64,000 bases of DNA from contig PYIY01000078.1 of assembly GCA_003635195.1 (NCBI GenBank), positions 1-64,000 on the forward strand, written 5' to 3'. This document shows, piece by piece, positions 1 through 9,636 of the stretch. The DNA comes from Candidatus Poribacteria bacterium (GTDB lineage Bacteria > Poribacteria > WGA-4E > WGA-3G). Numbering within the stretch: position 1 is the stretch's first letter; every line of letters begins with the position of its first letter. The position numbers were made by a program, and so were the translations under genes. Below the pieces are notes generated by a model. It made no database searches, was not told the DNA's origin, and saw only the letters and a program-made list of their open reading frames with translations.

Positions 1-749
1 ATGCGATCTCTCGCCTCGGTGATGTTTTGATACTCATTGATGTCAACTTCTTCCTCTTTGAGCGTGCGGATGAGTCTTTCAGCATATCCGTTCTCCCAAG
101 GCCGTCCGCGACGGGCGACGGAAATCTCAACACCATGTGCTTGGAGTGTTGCGATATAAGTTTTTGAAAGATACTGCACGCCTTGATCGGAATGATGAAT
201 CTCCGGGACGCTGTGGCATAATGCCTCTTTCAGCGGTTTGAGCGTCAGAGATTGGGTCAAGTGCTGACTGATCTGCCACGCTTTGATCATCCGAGTGAAA
301 ACATCCATGAGCAGGCAGAGGTAGATGAAACGTCCCTTGAGACGCACATAGGTAATATCTGCCACCCAGACCTGATCCTGATGAGAGACCTCAAGGGTTT
401 CAAGCAGGTTGCGCCACGGTTTCTCCCCTTGAAGCGATCTTGTTGTTCGACACGCACGCTTCACGGAGACCAAGAGATCATTGTCTTTCATCAACCGAGC
501 GACGCGTCGGGTGCCAACGCTGTATCCCTGACGCACGAGGAGCTGTGTGATACGTCTATACCCGTATCTCGGATACGCGCCAGCAAGTTTCTCTATTTCA
601 GCGCGCAGAACCGCTTCGGATGGATCCGCTTTCGGTTGATAATAGAAACTGCTCCGGTTGATGCCGAGGATTTCACAAATATCTCGCACGGAATGCTCCT
701 TGCGCAATGCCGAAATGTAGCATCGCTTCTCAGATAGCGTTAGTCCAAC
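1..749 (-). CDS. IS3-family transposase OrfB (partial at window edge), DDE integrase core
   Basis: My minus-strand translation gives ...VWVADITYVRLKGRFIYLCLLMDVFTRMIKAW...EIHHSDQGVQYLSK...ENGYAERLIRTLKEEEV..., open to window start; reached by -1 shift at A8 tract 761..768. Confidence 0.9.
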
Positions 750-1024
750 TCCGTCAATAGTTTTTTTTGGATGTCTAAAGCCACCGCCATCCTCCCAACG
801 AGCTGCTCAAGGTGGGCGATACGCTTCTCAGCATCACTCGACTGCTTATCCGTAGACTCAAATAACGAGGACGCATTTTCAAGGAGGTGTCGCTTCCACT
901 CTGAGAGTTGATTTTCGTTGAGATTATGTCGCCTACAGACTTCTGCTTGGGAAGTCGCACCACTGAGGACTTCAAAAACAAGTTCCGCTTTAAACTCAGG
1001 GGTGAATCTTCTTCGTTTCGCCAT
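740..1024 (-). CDS. IS3-family transposase OrfA (HTH)
   Basis: MAKRRRFTPEFKAELVFEVLSGATSQAEVCRRHNLNENQLSEWK, typical OrfA HTH; near-identical to second copy. Confidence 0.92.
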   Translation of the reverse strand: MAKRRRFTPEFKAELVFEVLSGATSQAEVCRRHNLNENQLSEWKRHLLENASSLFESTDKQSSDAEKRIAHLEQLVGRMAVALDIQKKLLTELD

Positions 1025-1104
1025 TGGATACTCCTTTCAATTGAGATTGTCATTATAGCACAATCTTCCTTTAGGGAGTGGTCTAAAAAACCGTAGGCAG
1101 TACA

Positions 1105-3417
1105 GTTGCTATATATTATCCGGTCATACTATTCATATTAACCCTCATAATATTTTTCGGTCTAACAAATCTTTTGTTTAATAAATCTATATCGCTTATT
1201 GCGTTAACAATATTTGCGACAATACCTGCTACTATTGATCGAACACATGCAGGTTGGGTAGACAGAGATCCGTTATCACTACTTACATGGCTAGCATGCG
1301 TATATTTTTATGTCAAAGCGTATCAAGCACTCTCTCAGGAAAAGCGATACTTACCATTGGCACTGCTCTCGGGTATCAGTATGGGAGCCTTGGGATTGAC
1401 GTGGCCAGGTGTAGGGCTTCTATCTATTATCATTGTTGTATTTAATGCAGCTAAATTATTCATACGATCTTATGATCAGAAGAAGTTCTATATCTATTTA
1501 TGTTGGTATATCCCTTCCGTTTTAATGATGCTTTTCTTCACTGAAAGGTATTCTTTGAATCCGCATCGCGCGTACACGCTTGCCGAGATAGCTCTACCTA
1601 CGCTTTTCGCCATCATTGTACCTACTGTTTTTGCCATTGTTGCTGGATTGGGGATATTGATAAGGCAAGTAAAAACCCGAAGGATTAGAAGTGTATTATG
1701 GGGTATACTGGTTACCAGTTTTGTTATACTTTTGTTTGTATTAGTTTCTCCCCAACAGATAATTAGTACCTTCCTCCATCCTTCATCGACAGAGTCATTC
1801 ACGGCGACTGTTAGCGAATTTCATGAACCTTCACTATATAGCTGGTTCAACCTATATGGATTCTTTTTCATTTTCCTCTTGTTTGGTCTGTTGTTAGTAA
1901 CATACACTGTTACTGAAGCATATTCTATGAACACAAAAGCAGTAACAGGAGTCTTTGCTATCGCGCTTGCTGCAACGATTCTTAGCACGCATCCGAGTAT
2001 GCCACACAGATTGATGGAAATTGTATATCTCGGATCTGTCATCTTATTTATTGGTACGATTGGGATTTCATATCTTCGGAGTCTGTCCCGCAGGCGAGAC
2101 CACATTAATCTCTACACGGATCTACTCCTATTTCTCTTGATTTGGGCATTGTTTACCTTACTCTATAATCGTGGTGCGATGCGACTCGCGCCTTTTCTTG
2201 CACCTCCGGCGGTAATTCTTGGTGCTTATGCAATTATGTTTATACTTAAACGTGCTATTCGTTATGACGAAAGCAGAATAGCAAACCTTGCCATGTTAAT
2301 GTGTTTCATGGTCCTCGTCTGGCAGTTGAGGACCCCATGCTTTGCACTTCTTATGAACATCGGTCTTGACAAAATTGTGTCGTCTCTTGTATGTGCAAAT
2401 TTGACAATACTTGGTATGATTATGCTTCTGCGCCGAGGAAATCGAGAACTTTCAACAGAAAAGAAGAGTCCCGTGGTAACAAAAGTCGCATGCTTAACGC
2501 TTAGCGCAGCGATATGTATTGTCACCGGTGGTGTCCCGTACCTTTCCGCCAATTGGATTTCTCAAGATGCAATGGGAGATGTACCATCATCTAAGGAAGT
2601 TAAGGCTTTCAATTGGTTAAAAACTAACACTCCTCCTAAATCAGTGGTCGCTGCTTGGTGGGATCATGGTAGCCGCATTGAGGCACTTGGAGAACGAGCA
2701 ACAATAATAGATCAACAGCATAACCCGCCTCGGATTCATTCTATGGCACGTGAAGTCTTCTGTGCAGAAACACCTGAAGAAGCTTTAAAATTCTTAAAAT
2801 CTCATAAGGCAACACACCTTATGATTCAGGCTAAAGATGTGTTTAATAGCTTAAAAAATATATCCTCTGTAGGTTCACCCCAAGACGCGACGCGTAACGT
2901 ATTAACGGAACAATTTAGAATTGATGAACAAGAAAATAATGCTTTGAACGCGCCTAAAGAAAACCCAACTCAGCAGATATTGCTTCAGTCTTCTGAACGT
3001 TTCGACTCTTCAGCGTACACAAAAGAACATTACTTGCCTTGTTCCAAGGGGGATGCAAATGCCAAGCACGCCAGTGTTGAATACCAAGCAGATGGAACTT
3101 TTCACAAAGCAGATATATACATTGACGATATGAGCATCTCACCAAGGTATGTTATTTTTGATGATAAAAAAGAGAAAAATGTTGAGGGATCAGGAGGTTT
3201 GGTTGTTACAAATGTAGACGTACATCGACCCTATCAAACCCTTGAATACAAGCATGCAGTATACTTCAATGAGGAGGCTTGCAACCTGTTGGCTTTCCAA
3301 TTGTACTTTTTAGGTAGTCACACAGACCACTTTGAACAGGTCTATCCAAAACAAGAAATGGAGACAGAAGATTCTTCACCTTTTGATGACATAAAGATTT
3401 GGAAAATCAATTACTAA
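1105..3417 (+). pseudogene. STT3/AglB-like oligosaccharyltransferase (GT-C), 5'-truncated by IS copy 1
   Basis: Frame stays open from the IS end at 1105 into the called ORF (TTG 1174); multi-TM; STT3-like motifs HAGWVDRDPLSLL and SVVAAWWDHGSRIEALGERATIIDQQHNPPRIHSMAREVF. Confidence 0.72.
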
Positions 3418-3535
3418 TTGATAGTTAAACCGATTGCTTTTCTAAGTCGCGCCAAGATATAGAACCGAAAAAAGTAATACCAATTGGCAACTCTCGTCTG
3501 GATCCATTGGATATACAAAAAAGAGGTCTCTAATC

Positions 3536-4528
3536 ATGTTCTTTCTTTCCATCATCATTCCAGTTTACAACGAAGCAGATAATGTCCGCCCACTGTTTGA
3601 AAAGATTCAAACGGTATGCCAGACAATTGGCGACGGTTATGAAGTGTTATTCATTGACGATGGCAGCATGGACGAAACTTTCACTGTGCTATCGGAACTG
3701 AGCGAACTGGAACCGCAATTGGCGGTCATCCGATTCAAAGAGAATGCTGGACAGACGGCTGCGATGGCAGCAGGGTTTGAATTCGCAGAGGGACAACGAA
3801 TTATTAGCATGGATGGTGATTTGCAAAATGATCCGTCAGATATTCCGGCACTACTTGCTAAACTTGACGAGGGCTACGATTTAGTATGCGGCTGGCGGAA
3901 AGAGCGACAGGATAAATTTGTCACGCGACGTATTCCGTCTATCGTTGCGAACTGGATTATCGGCAAGGTAACCGGTGTCCCCATCCATGATAACGGATGT
4001 TCACTGAAAGCCTACCGAGCATCAATTATTAAACAGGTGCCGCTCTATGGAGAGATGCACCGATTTATCCCAGCGATGTCTACAGTAGCAGGGGCGCGTA
4101 TAGCGGAAATTGTTGTCACGCATCACCCACGACATCTCGGAAAAAGTAAGTACGGTCTTGGCAGGATCTGGCGTGTGATGTTAGACATTATCGCCTTCCA
4201 ATTGATCATCTCTGTTTTTCGGCAAGGTTCAAACTCACTGAAGCGATTTCTACCTAAATGGGGAAAACTCGCTCGGTTCTTTATGTTCCAATGTAAGCGA
4301 CGTCCTCTTCGAGTTTTTGGACCTTTTAGCACAATGGGATTTACATTGGGGAGTATCCTCCTAATAGGACTATCAAAGACCAACACTATGGTTGGGGCAA
4401 GCATTCTTCTGATTGGCGGTGGAATTCTCGCGTTTTGCTTTGGGTTGTTCGGCGAACTTGTCTCGTTCGCGAATGCCAAACATGTAAAAGACTATAAGGT
4501 CAAAACATTTCTGCGGAGAAAAAAATGA
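3536..4528 (+). CDS. GT2 polyprenyl-phosphate glycosyltransferase (DPM1/GtrB-like) with C-terminal TM segments
   Basis: SIIIPVYNEADNVRPLF...VLFIDDGSMDET...SMDGDLQNDP, canonical GT2 motifs. Confidence 0.9.
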   Translation: MFFLSIIIPVYNEADNVRPLFEKIQTVCQTIGDGYEVLFIDDGSMDETFTVLSELSELEPQLAVIRFKENAGQTAAMAAGFEFAEGQRIISMDGDLQNDPSDIPALLAKLDEGYDLVCGWRKERQDKFVTRRIPSIVANWIIGKVTGVPIHDNGCSLKAYRASIIKQVPLYGEMHRFIPAMSTVAGARIAEIVVTHHPRHLGKSKYGLGRIWRVMLDIIAFQLIISVFRQGSNSLKRFLPKWGKLARFFMFQCKRRPLRVFGPFSTMGFTLGSILLIGLSKTNTMVGASILLIGGGILAFCFGLFGELVSFANAKHVKDYKVKTFLRRKK

Positions 4529-5496
4529 TGAAAATTTTCCGCCAATATCTTGGAGTCTTTATTGCTGGCGTACTCCTCTTTTTTCTCATCAAGCCCTTCA
4601 TTCAGGCATATGAACAACTGGGCGACACCACATTTCAGGTACAGTGGCGATGGCTCGTTATCTCGTTTGGATTCATCCTTCTTTACCGAAGCTTCTATGT
4701 CTGGCCGTTCACAATTTTCCTTCGTCGCATTTCTGAAGGGAGAGATGTCTATTTTCGCGATACTTTTACGCTCTTTCATCTCTCTAACATCACACGATAT
4801 CTCCCTGGTCGGATCTGGGGCATTGTGAAGTTACTCGAGTTAAGTCCGCGCTTCGGATTGAGCAAAACTGCTGTTGGCAGCTGTCTCGCCTTACACACTG
4901 GCATTGAGACCGCTCTCGGTGGACTCATCGCGATGTTTCTACTCTTTTCAACGCAGATGCAAGCCACTGCGGTAGGAAGACTTAAAATGATATCCGGGCA
5001 TACCTTGCTTTTTACACTCGTTGTTATTGGCTTGATGGGAGTCTTCGTTTTTTTGATGCCAATCTTGTCGTTGCACGCTCGACGCCTCCTAAAAACGCTT
5101 CAAGAGATAGGCGCGCCGCTTTGGCAAAAATCGTCTGGAAAGCAGTGGTGCAACTTTATTGTAGGTCATTTCGTCTTGTGGTGTTGTCAAGGATTCGCTT
5201 TCTTCCTTTTTGTCCGAAGCCTCACGCCTGTGGCATGGACAGATATCGGCATTCTCACGGCCTGCTACGCATTTGCATGGATTGTTGGCTTCCTAAGTTT
5301 CCTGACTCCCAGCGGATTGGGCATCCGTGAAGGACTGTTGGGACTTTTATTATCAAATTACATGCCTGTCCCACAAGCAACACTTGTCGCGTTGCTCTGT
5401 CGAGTCTGGATGTTGTCGGCTGAGATTATTTTAGCGGGTGTCGCCATTTTTCTCGATCGGAGCAGTACACTTGTACATGCGGAGAATCCAGTTTGA
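4525..5496 (+). CDS. Lysylphosphatidylglycerol synthase TM-region/UPF0104 family membrane protein (flippase-like)
   Basis: Multi-TM; FLTPSGLGIREGLLGLLL signature; ATGA overlap with upstream GT2 gene. Confidence 0.75.
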   Translation: MMKIFRQYLGVFIAGVLLFFLIKPFIQAYEQLGDTTFQVQWRWLVISFGFILLYRSFYVWPFTIFLRRISEGRDVYFRDTFTLFHLSNITRYLPGRIWGIVKLLELSPRFGLSKTAVGSCLALHTGIETALGGLIAMFLLFSTQMQATAVGRLKMISGHTLLFTLVVIGLMGVFVFLMPILSLHARRLLKTLQEIGAPLWQKSSGKQWCNFIVGHFVLWCCQGFAFFLFVRSLTPVAWTDIGILTACYAFAWIVGFLSFLTPSGLGIREGLLGLLLSNYMPVPQATLVALLCRVWMLSAEIILAGVAIFLDRSSTLVHAENPV

Positions 5497-5596
5497 CACA
5501 GACAGCAAAATAGTCAGATACCCTCCAAAGCGATTTTACACTGGTGACCCTCACGCTGGTGTATGATTTTCCTGTGTTTGTAGGCGTAATGTTTCC

Positions 5597-5791
5597 TTGC
5601 AACGTGAGACGGTTACGGCACCCCTCGGTCCTGTTAGTGTTCTCGCTGACCCCCGTTTCGGCAAAACACGCGTCCTAACAAACCGCATCCAGCCCCTATT
5701 CTACAACCACAATTTCGCACCTTCTCAGATTCGGGCAGGGACGTTCACACAAAACGATACACAAACGATGCGCGGGCGTTTGGATACGTGA
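5597..5791 (+). pseudogene. Degenerate N-terminal fragment of a UvrD/PcrA-like helicase
   Basis: QRETVTAPLGPVSVLADPRFGKTRVLTNRIQPLFYNHNFAPSQIRAGTFTQNDTQTMRGRL aligns by eye with UvrD Q-motif, Walker A (decayed GAGSGKTR) and TFTNKAAxEMRxRL; stops after 64 aa. Confidence 0.65.
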
Positions 5792-6015
5792 TAAGAAGGC
5801 AACACCTTTTTGGAAGAATGGGATCTTCTGCGTCAGACTGAATGTAGACCCTTTCAGACAGATATTTCCAAGATTGTAGGCGTAGACTCTGGTAGTCAGA
5901 GAGAGGGGCTTACTGTCAAAACGAAGCACATACCTACCTGAGTGTGCAAGCCAATGCTCACAACAAGGTTGATAAGAAGATAGAAATCCATGGACCTCTT
6001 TCCTAATGCGTTTCT

Positions 6016-6312
6016 TCACTCTGTTTCTATCGTTTCAAAGGCTTCATTAAAAAGCGCGTTGGTGGCACGTCTGCAGTTTTCGTGTGCTTCCGCTGTTAAC
6101 AATGAAAGCAGTTCATCAAACCAAGGGTACATCTGCCGTGCGAGTTTAATTGACAACTTCTCTGGCTTTATATCTTCTCTATCCAACTGCACCAGTTCTC
6201 GGTTTATTGATAGTGGTATCTCTATGGTCATCGTTTCAGTTGGCTCAATTAGTTGTTTCATCTTATTACCTTCCTTTGAGGTGATGTAGACAGCCTCCAC
6301 ATATTTCCGCAA
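6016..6312 (-). CDS. Small hypothetical protein (probable start at internal MKQLIEP)
   Basis: Soluble charged ORF; a conserved upstream motif (6491..6531) points toward it. Confidence 0.45.
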   Translation of the reverse strand: MRKYVEAVYITSKEGNKMKQLIEPTETMTIEIPLSINRELVQLDREDIKPEKLSIKLARQMYPWFDELLSLLTAEAHENCRRATNALFNEAFETIETE

Positions 6313-6490
6313 ACTTCTCTACATGGATATAGATGTTGCCACCCTTCAGATACCGCAATAGTCTGAATTCTGTATCGCATATCAACTATTTCATGATCGG
6401 GTATTCATTGGCATAGGGCGGTTTCGGTAAGTGCCAAAAAGCGACGAGAGACAAAGTTCACTCAACTGTATTGAAAAAACAATAACTCTC

Positions 6491-6531
6491 TTTATAATTA
6501 AAGACACCATTTTGGGTTGGAAGGGTGCATA
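6491..6531 (-). promoter_or_regulatory. Conserved ~40-bp upstream motif, copy A
   Basis: minus strand: tATGCACCCTTccaacccaaaatgGTGTCTTTAATTATAAA. Confidence 0.6.
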
Positions 6532-6763
6532 TAGCCGAAAAGGCTGGAAGTTGGTTGTCGGTTAGTGTTAAGGAGATGGCAGTAAGGTATCGCGGAGCTT
6601 ATCAAATAAGTGTGATGGGAACGGGTAAATGAAGCCAGGCATGGAACTCGTGCCTGGGAGATTGCTTCTACAGAAGGGTTGGCCGAGGTGGGGGAGGATG
6701 TCGGGCAATTTGGTGGAGCCAACTGTAAAAGACAGATTTTTGCTTAAAGGTGAGAAGTGCTTG

Positions 6764-6979
6764 TCATGCCTTTAGGAAGACTTCTTGACAGATGTCTTCG
6801 GCTGCCTCGTGATTTTGAATACGCCGATAAATGAGATTGTAGATACGCTGCTGGTATTTACGAATGAGAGGATTAAACGCGTGTGTATCGCCGTTCTGCG
6901 CGCGCGTGATGAGTTCATCTTCATCAAGGTGGTTGAGTTCTGTATAGGCTGCCAAAGTGTTTTTCATGTTTTTTCTCAT
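6764..6979 (-). pseudogene. ECF sigma-70 factor region 2 fragment (truncated)
   Basis: DEDELITRAQNGDTHAFNPLIRKYQQRIYNLIYRRIQNHEAAEDICQEVFLKA then stop; region 4 absent. Confidence 0.7.
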
Positions 6980-7122
6980 TTTATGGGGTTGTTAGCATCG
7001 AAATTCTGTTTGTGCCATGAACAGTTAACTTTCGTGAAACCAGCAGACTGGAACAAGTGGGTTGTTTCGTACACTTTTTATGAACCCCGCGCTGTTGTTA
7101 CAAACCTATCAGTGGGGGAGAA

Positions 7123-7536
7123 CTATTGGCTGTTTTTGATAAGCGTTGCTTCAAGTTCGGAGATTCGATCCTCAAAGGATTCTATCTGCGTTGTAAGATA
7201 TCGGATTTCTGATCTGATGAGTACGACTAGATCTTGGGCATTCGACGGTACAGACATAGGTTTGGGTTTTTCAAAAATTCGCCAAGTGCTGCCGGAGCCT
7301 TTGGAAACATTTTCGGCAAACCCCTTGTCTTTCAGATATCTTAGCGCGGCTTTGATAGGGCTTGTTTTAGCTATTGATGGAAGTCCGCCATGTGATTGAT
7401 GGTGTTCAATGATGCCCTCATCGATATCTCGCCTACTCACCGTTTTTCCTGCGAATAGTTCTAAAATGATCGCTTTGGCGATTTTGGGCTTAAGGCGTGC
7501 GCCTTTATATCTATAGTTTGGATCCATGTTTTCCAT
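7123..7536 (-). CDS. Hypothetical protein, probable winged-helix N-terminus and coiled-coil C-terminus
   Basis: 137 aa ORF with SPIKAALRYLKDKGFAENVSKGSGSTWRIF wing-like segment and C-terminal heptad-like helix. Confidence 0.55.
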   Translation of the reverse strand: MENMDPNYRYKGARLKPKIAKAIILELFAGKTVSRRDIDEGIIEHHQSHGGLPSIAKTSPIKAALRYLKDKGFAENVSKGSGSTWRIFEKPKPMSVPSNAQDLVVLIRSEIRYLTTQIESFEDRISELEATLIKNSQ

Positions 7537-7713
7537 TCCTTTTTTTAATCATGAAGAATGAAACACCGTCAGTTAAATCAAAGCTATCTGCTGATGTCGT
7601 AATGTGTTTCTCTGTATGTTTTTTTTCGGCGAGAGTTTGTATTCCTTTTTCAGAAGCTGCTTGAATGATGGATAGGTTGCCCATGCTTAAGTAAACATAG
7701 TATCTACGCGATC

Positions 7714-7754
7714 TTTTATAATTAAAGACACACTTTAAGTCCGAAAGGGTGCAT
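7714..7754 (-). promoter_or_regulatory. Conserved ~40-bp upstream motif, copy B
   Basis: minus strand: GTATGCACCCTTTCggacttaaagtGTGTCTTTAATTATAAAA. Confidence 0.6.
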
Positions 7755-7863
7755 ACTTCAGGAAGAATCAATCTTTTGACTGATGTCCAAAGACGGTGTT
7801 CATACCAAACCCAAGGAGTTGCGAAACCGTCACGCCTAATATAGTAGAGTATATTGGTGCGTT

Positions 7864-8418
7864 CTAAGTCCTTTGTGTGTGTGGCGTTCTCTGTACCGTA
7901 AAAAAGAATGGGAGTCCGCGAAGGAGACAAAACCCGACAGCAATGGTAGCGAGTATCAAACTTCCTTGTTCCAAGATGATTCCTTTGAAAACGCCCGCGC
8001 TTGCGAGACAGATAAAGGCGAGGGTCTTGATTACACCGTAGAGGGCACGACTGATACGAGAACGCGTGAGGGCGTGTGCCCATCCGCTTTTTGGATTTCC
8101 AAAGAACCGTTGCAAACAATCTGTAAAAATACCACGGGTCATGACTGCAATAGGCATCCACATTGGAATAAGTCCTACTATAGCAAAGTATAGCCAAAAA
8201 GTGTTTTCAATCACTCGGTCTGCGAGGGTGTCAAGGACGGCACCCACCTCGGATGTCTCGTTACGTTTGCGGGCAACAATGCCATCTACAGCATCAAGGG
8301 CAAAAATGAATACAATGGAGGCAATGAGTGTAAGGTCTAAGTAGCGATGTATGCCGAATAGGGCGATAACCCCAAAAGTTAAGGGGAGACGAATTAGAGT
8401 GATGGTGTTCGCAACCAT
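7864..8418 (-). CDS. CDP-alcohol phosphatidyltransferase family protein
   Basis: DAVDGIVARKRNETSEVGAVLDTLAD matches CDP-OH-P motif Dx2DGx2ARx8Gx3Dx3D. Confidence 0.9.
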   Translation of the reverse strand: MVANTITLIRLPLTFGVIALFGIHRYLDLTLIASIVFIFALDAVDGIVARKRNETSEVGAVLDTLADRVIENTFWLYFAIVGLIPMWMPIAVMTRGIFTDCLQRFFGNPKSGWAHALTRSRISRALYGVIKTLAFICLASAGVFKGIILEQGSLILATIAVGFCLLRGLPFFFTVQRTPHTQRT

Positions 8419-8527
8419 ATATTTACTCCTCCAAATAAATGCGTCAACGTGTTTTTTTAATTGTAAGGTACATTTTAATGTGAGCGAATGAAGTGCATAC
8501 GCTTATTTAGACCACAATTTCGCAAAG

Positions 8528-9109
8528 TTAAGATAAGGTTTGCCGTTGAAATTCAATAGGTGTCAAATACCCTAACGCTGAATGTGGGCGTTTCTGATTA
8601 TAGACGTTTGTGATAAAATCTCCGATGCGATCTCTCGCCTCGGTGATGCTTTGATAGTCATTGAGGTGAACTTCTTCCTCTTTGAGCGTGCGGATGAGTC
8701 TTTCAGCCATGAGTAGGCAGAGATAAATGAAGCGTCCCTTGAGACGAATATAGGTAATGTCTGCCACCCAGACCTGATCCTGACGAGAGATCTCAAGGTT
8801 TTCGAGACGGTTGCTCCATGGCTTATCTCCCTGAAGCGATTTTGTTGTTCGACACGCACGCTTGATGGAGACCAAGAGATTTTTCTCTCTCATCAACCGG
8901 GCGACGCGTCGGGTCCCAACGGTGTATCCCTGACGCACAAGGAGCTGTGTGATACGCCTATATCCGTATCTCGGATACTCACCGGCAAGTTTCTCTATTT
9001 CAGCGCGCAGAACCGCTTCGGACGGATCCGCTCCCGGTTGATAATAGAAACTGCTCCGGTTGACACCGAGGATGCCACAAATATCTCGCACGGAATACTC
9101 CTTTTGCAA
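8528..9109 (-). pseudogene. IS3-family OrfB with in-frame 74-codon deletion of catalytic core
   Basis: ...FIYLCLLM|AERLIRTLKEEEV...; relative to copy 1 lacks DVFTRM...HHSDQG...RRGRPWENGY (222 bp). Confidence 0.92.
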
Positions 9110-9158
9110 GGTTTCCGAAATGAAGCATCGCTTTTCAGCTAACGTGAGTCCAACTCTG

Positions 9159-9428
9159 TCAATAGTTTTTTTCGATGTCTAACGCGACTGCCATTCTCCC
9201 AACGAGCTGCTCAAGGTGAGCGATACGTTTCTCGTCATCGCTGGACTGCTTGTCAGTAGACTCAAACAGCATGGGCGCATTTTCAAGCAACTGTCGCTTC
9301 CACTGTGAGAGTTGATTTTCGTTGAGATTATGACGCCGACACACTTCTGCTTGGGAAGTCGCACTGCTGAGGACTTCGAGAACAAGTTCCGCTTTAAACT
9401 CAGGGGTGAATCTTCTTCGTTTCGCCAT
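9159..9428 (-). CDS. IS3-family transposase OrfA, copy 2
   Basis: MAKRRRFTPEFKAELVLEVLSSATSQAEVCRRHNLNENQLSQWK. Confidence 0.9.
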   Translation of the reverse strand: MAKRRRFTPEFKAELVLEVLSSATSQAEVCRRHNLNENQLSQWKRQLLENAPMLFESTDKQSSDDEKRIAHLEQLVGRMAVALDIEKNY

Positions 9429-9557
9429 TGGATACTCCTTTCAATGGAGATTGTCATTATAGCACAATCTTCCTTTAGGGAGTGGTCTAAAAAACCGTAG
9501 GCAGTACAGAAACATGGCATGTTACTCTTTACTTATGAGAAAGAATAGAATGCCTTT

Positions 9558-9600
9558 CTATAATTAAGAGACACGATTTTGTGCGGAAAGGGTGCATGAT
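9558..9600 (-). promoter_or_regulatory. Conserved ~40-bp upstream motif, copy C
   Basis: minus strand: ATGCACCCTTTCCgcacaaaatcGTGTCTcTTAATTATAGA. Confidence 0.6.
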
Positions 9601-9636
9601 CCATAGCAAGTTACACCCAATGGGATTTTTTAAGGT

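Larger units (their letters stand above)
1..1104 (-). mobile_element. IS3-family insertion sequence copy 1 (orfA end and terminal IR inside window; other end outside)
   Basis: OrfA/OrfB transposase reading frames on minus strand; terminal 27-bp end gtggtctaaaaaaccgtaggcagtaca at 1078..1104 identical to copy 2 right end. Confidence 0.92.
8489..9508 (-). mobile_element. IS3-family insertion sequence copy 2, decayed but with both ends and TSD
   Basis: Imperfect terminal IRs 8489..8515 and 9482..9508 (22/27); 3-bp TSD gaa at 8486..8488 and 9509..9511; OrfA and deleted OrfB inside. Confidence 0.9.

Noticed and set aside
252-737. 161-aa plus-strand ORF at the window start
   Set aside because: Antisense to the IS3 OrfB frame, which has clear transposase motifs
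5696-6019. Second gene of a toxin-antitoxin-like pair (GTGA overlap with 6016..6312)
   Set aside because: C-terminal third is antisense to the UvrD relic and the sequence matches no family I recognise
7511-8197. 228-aa minus ORF
   Set aside because: Mostly out-of-frame overlap with the CDP-alcohol phosphatidyltransferase gene; unusual composition
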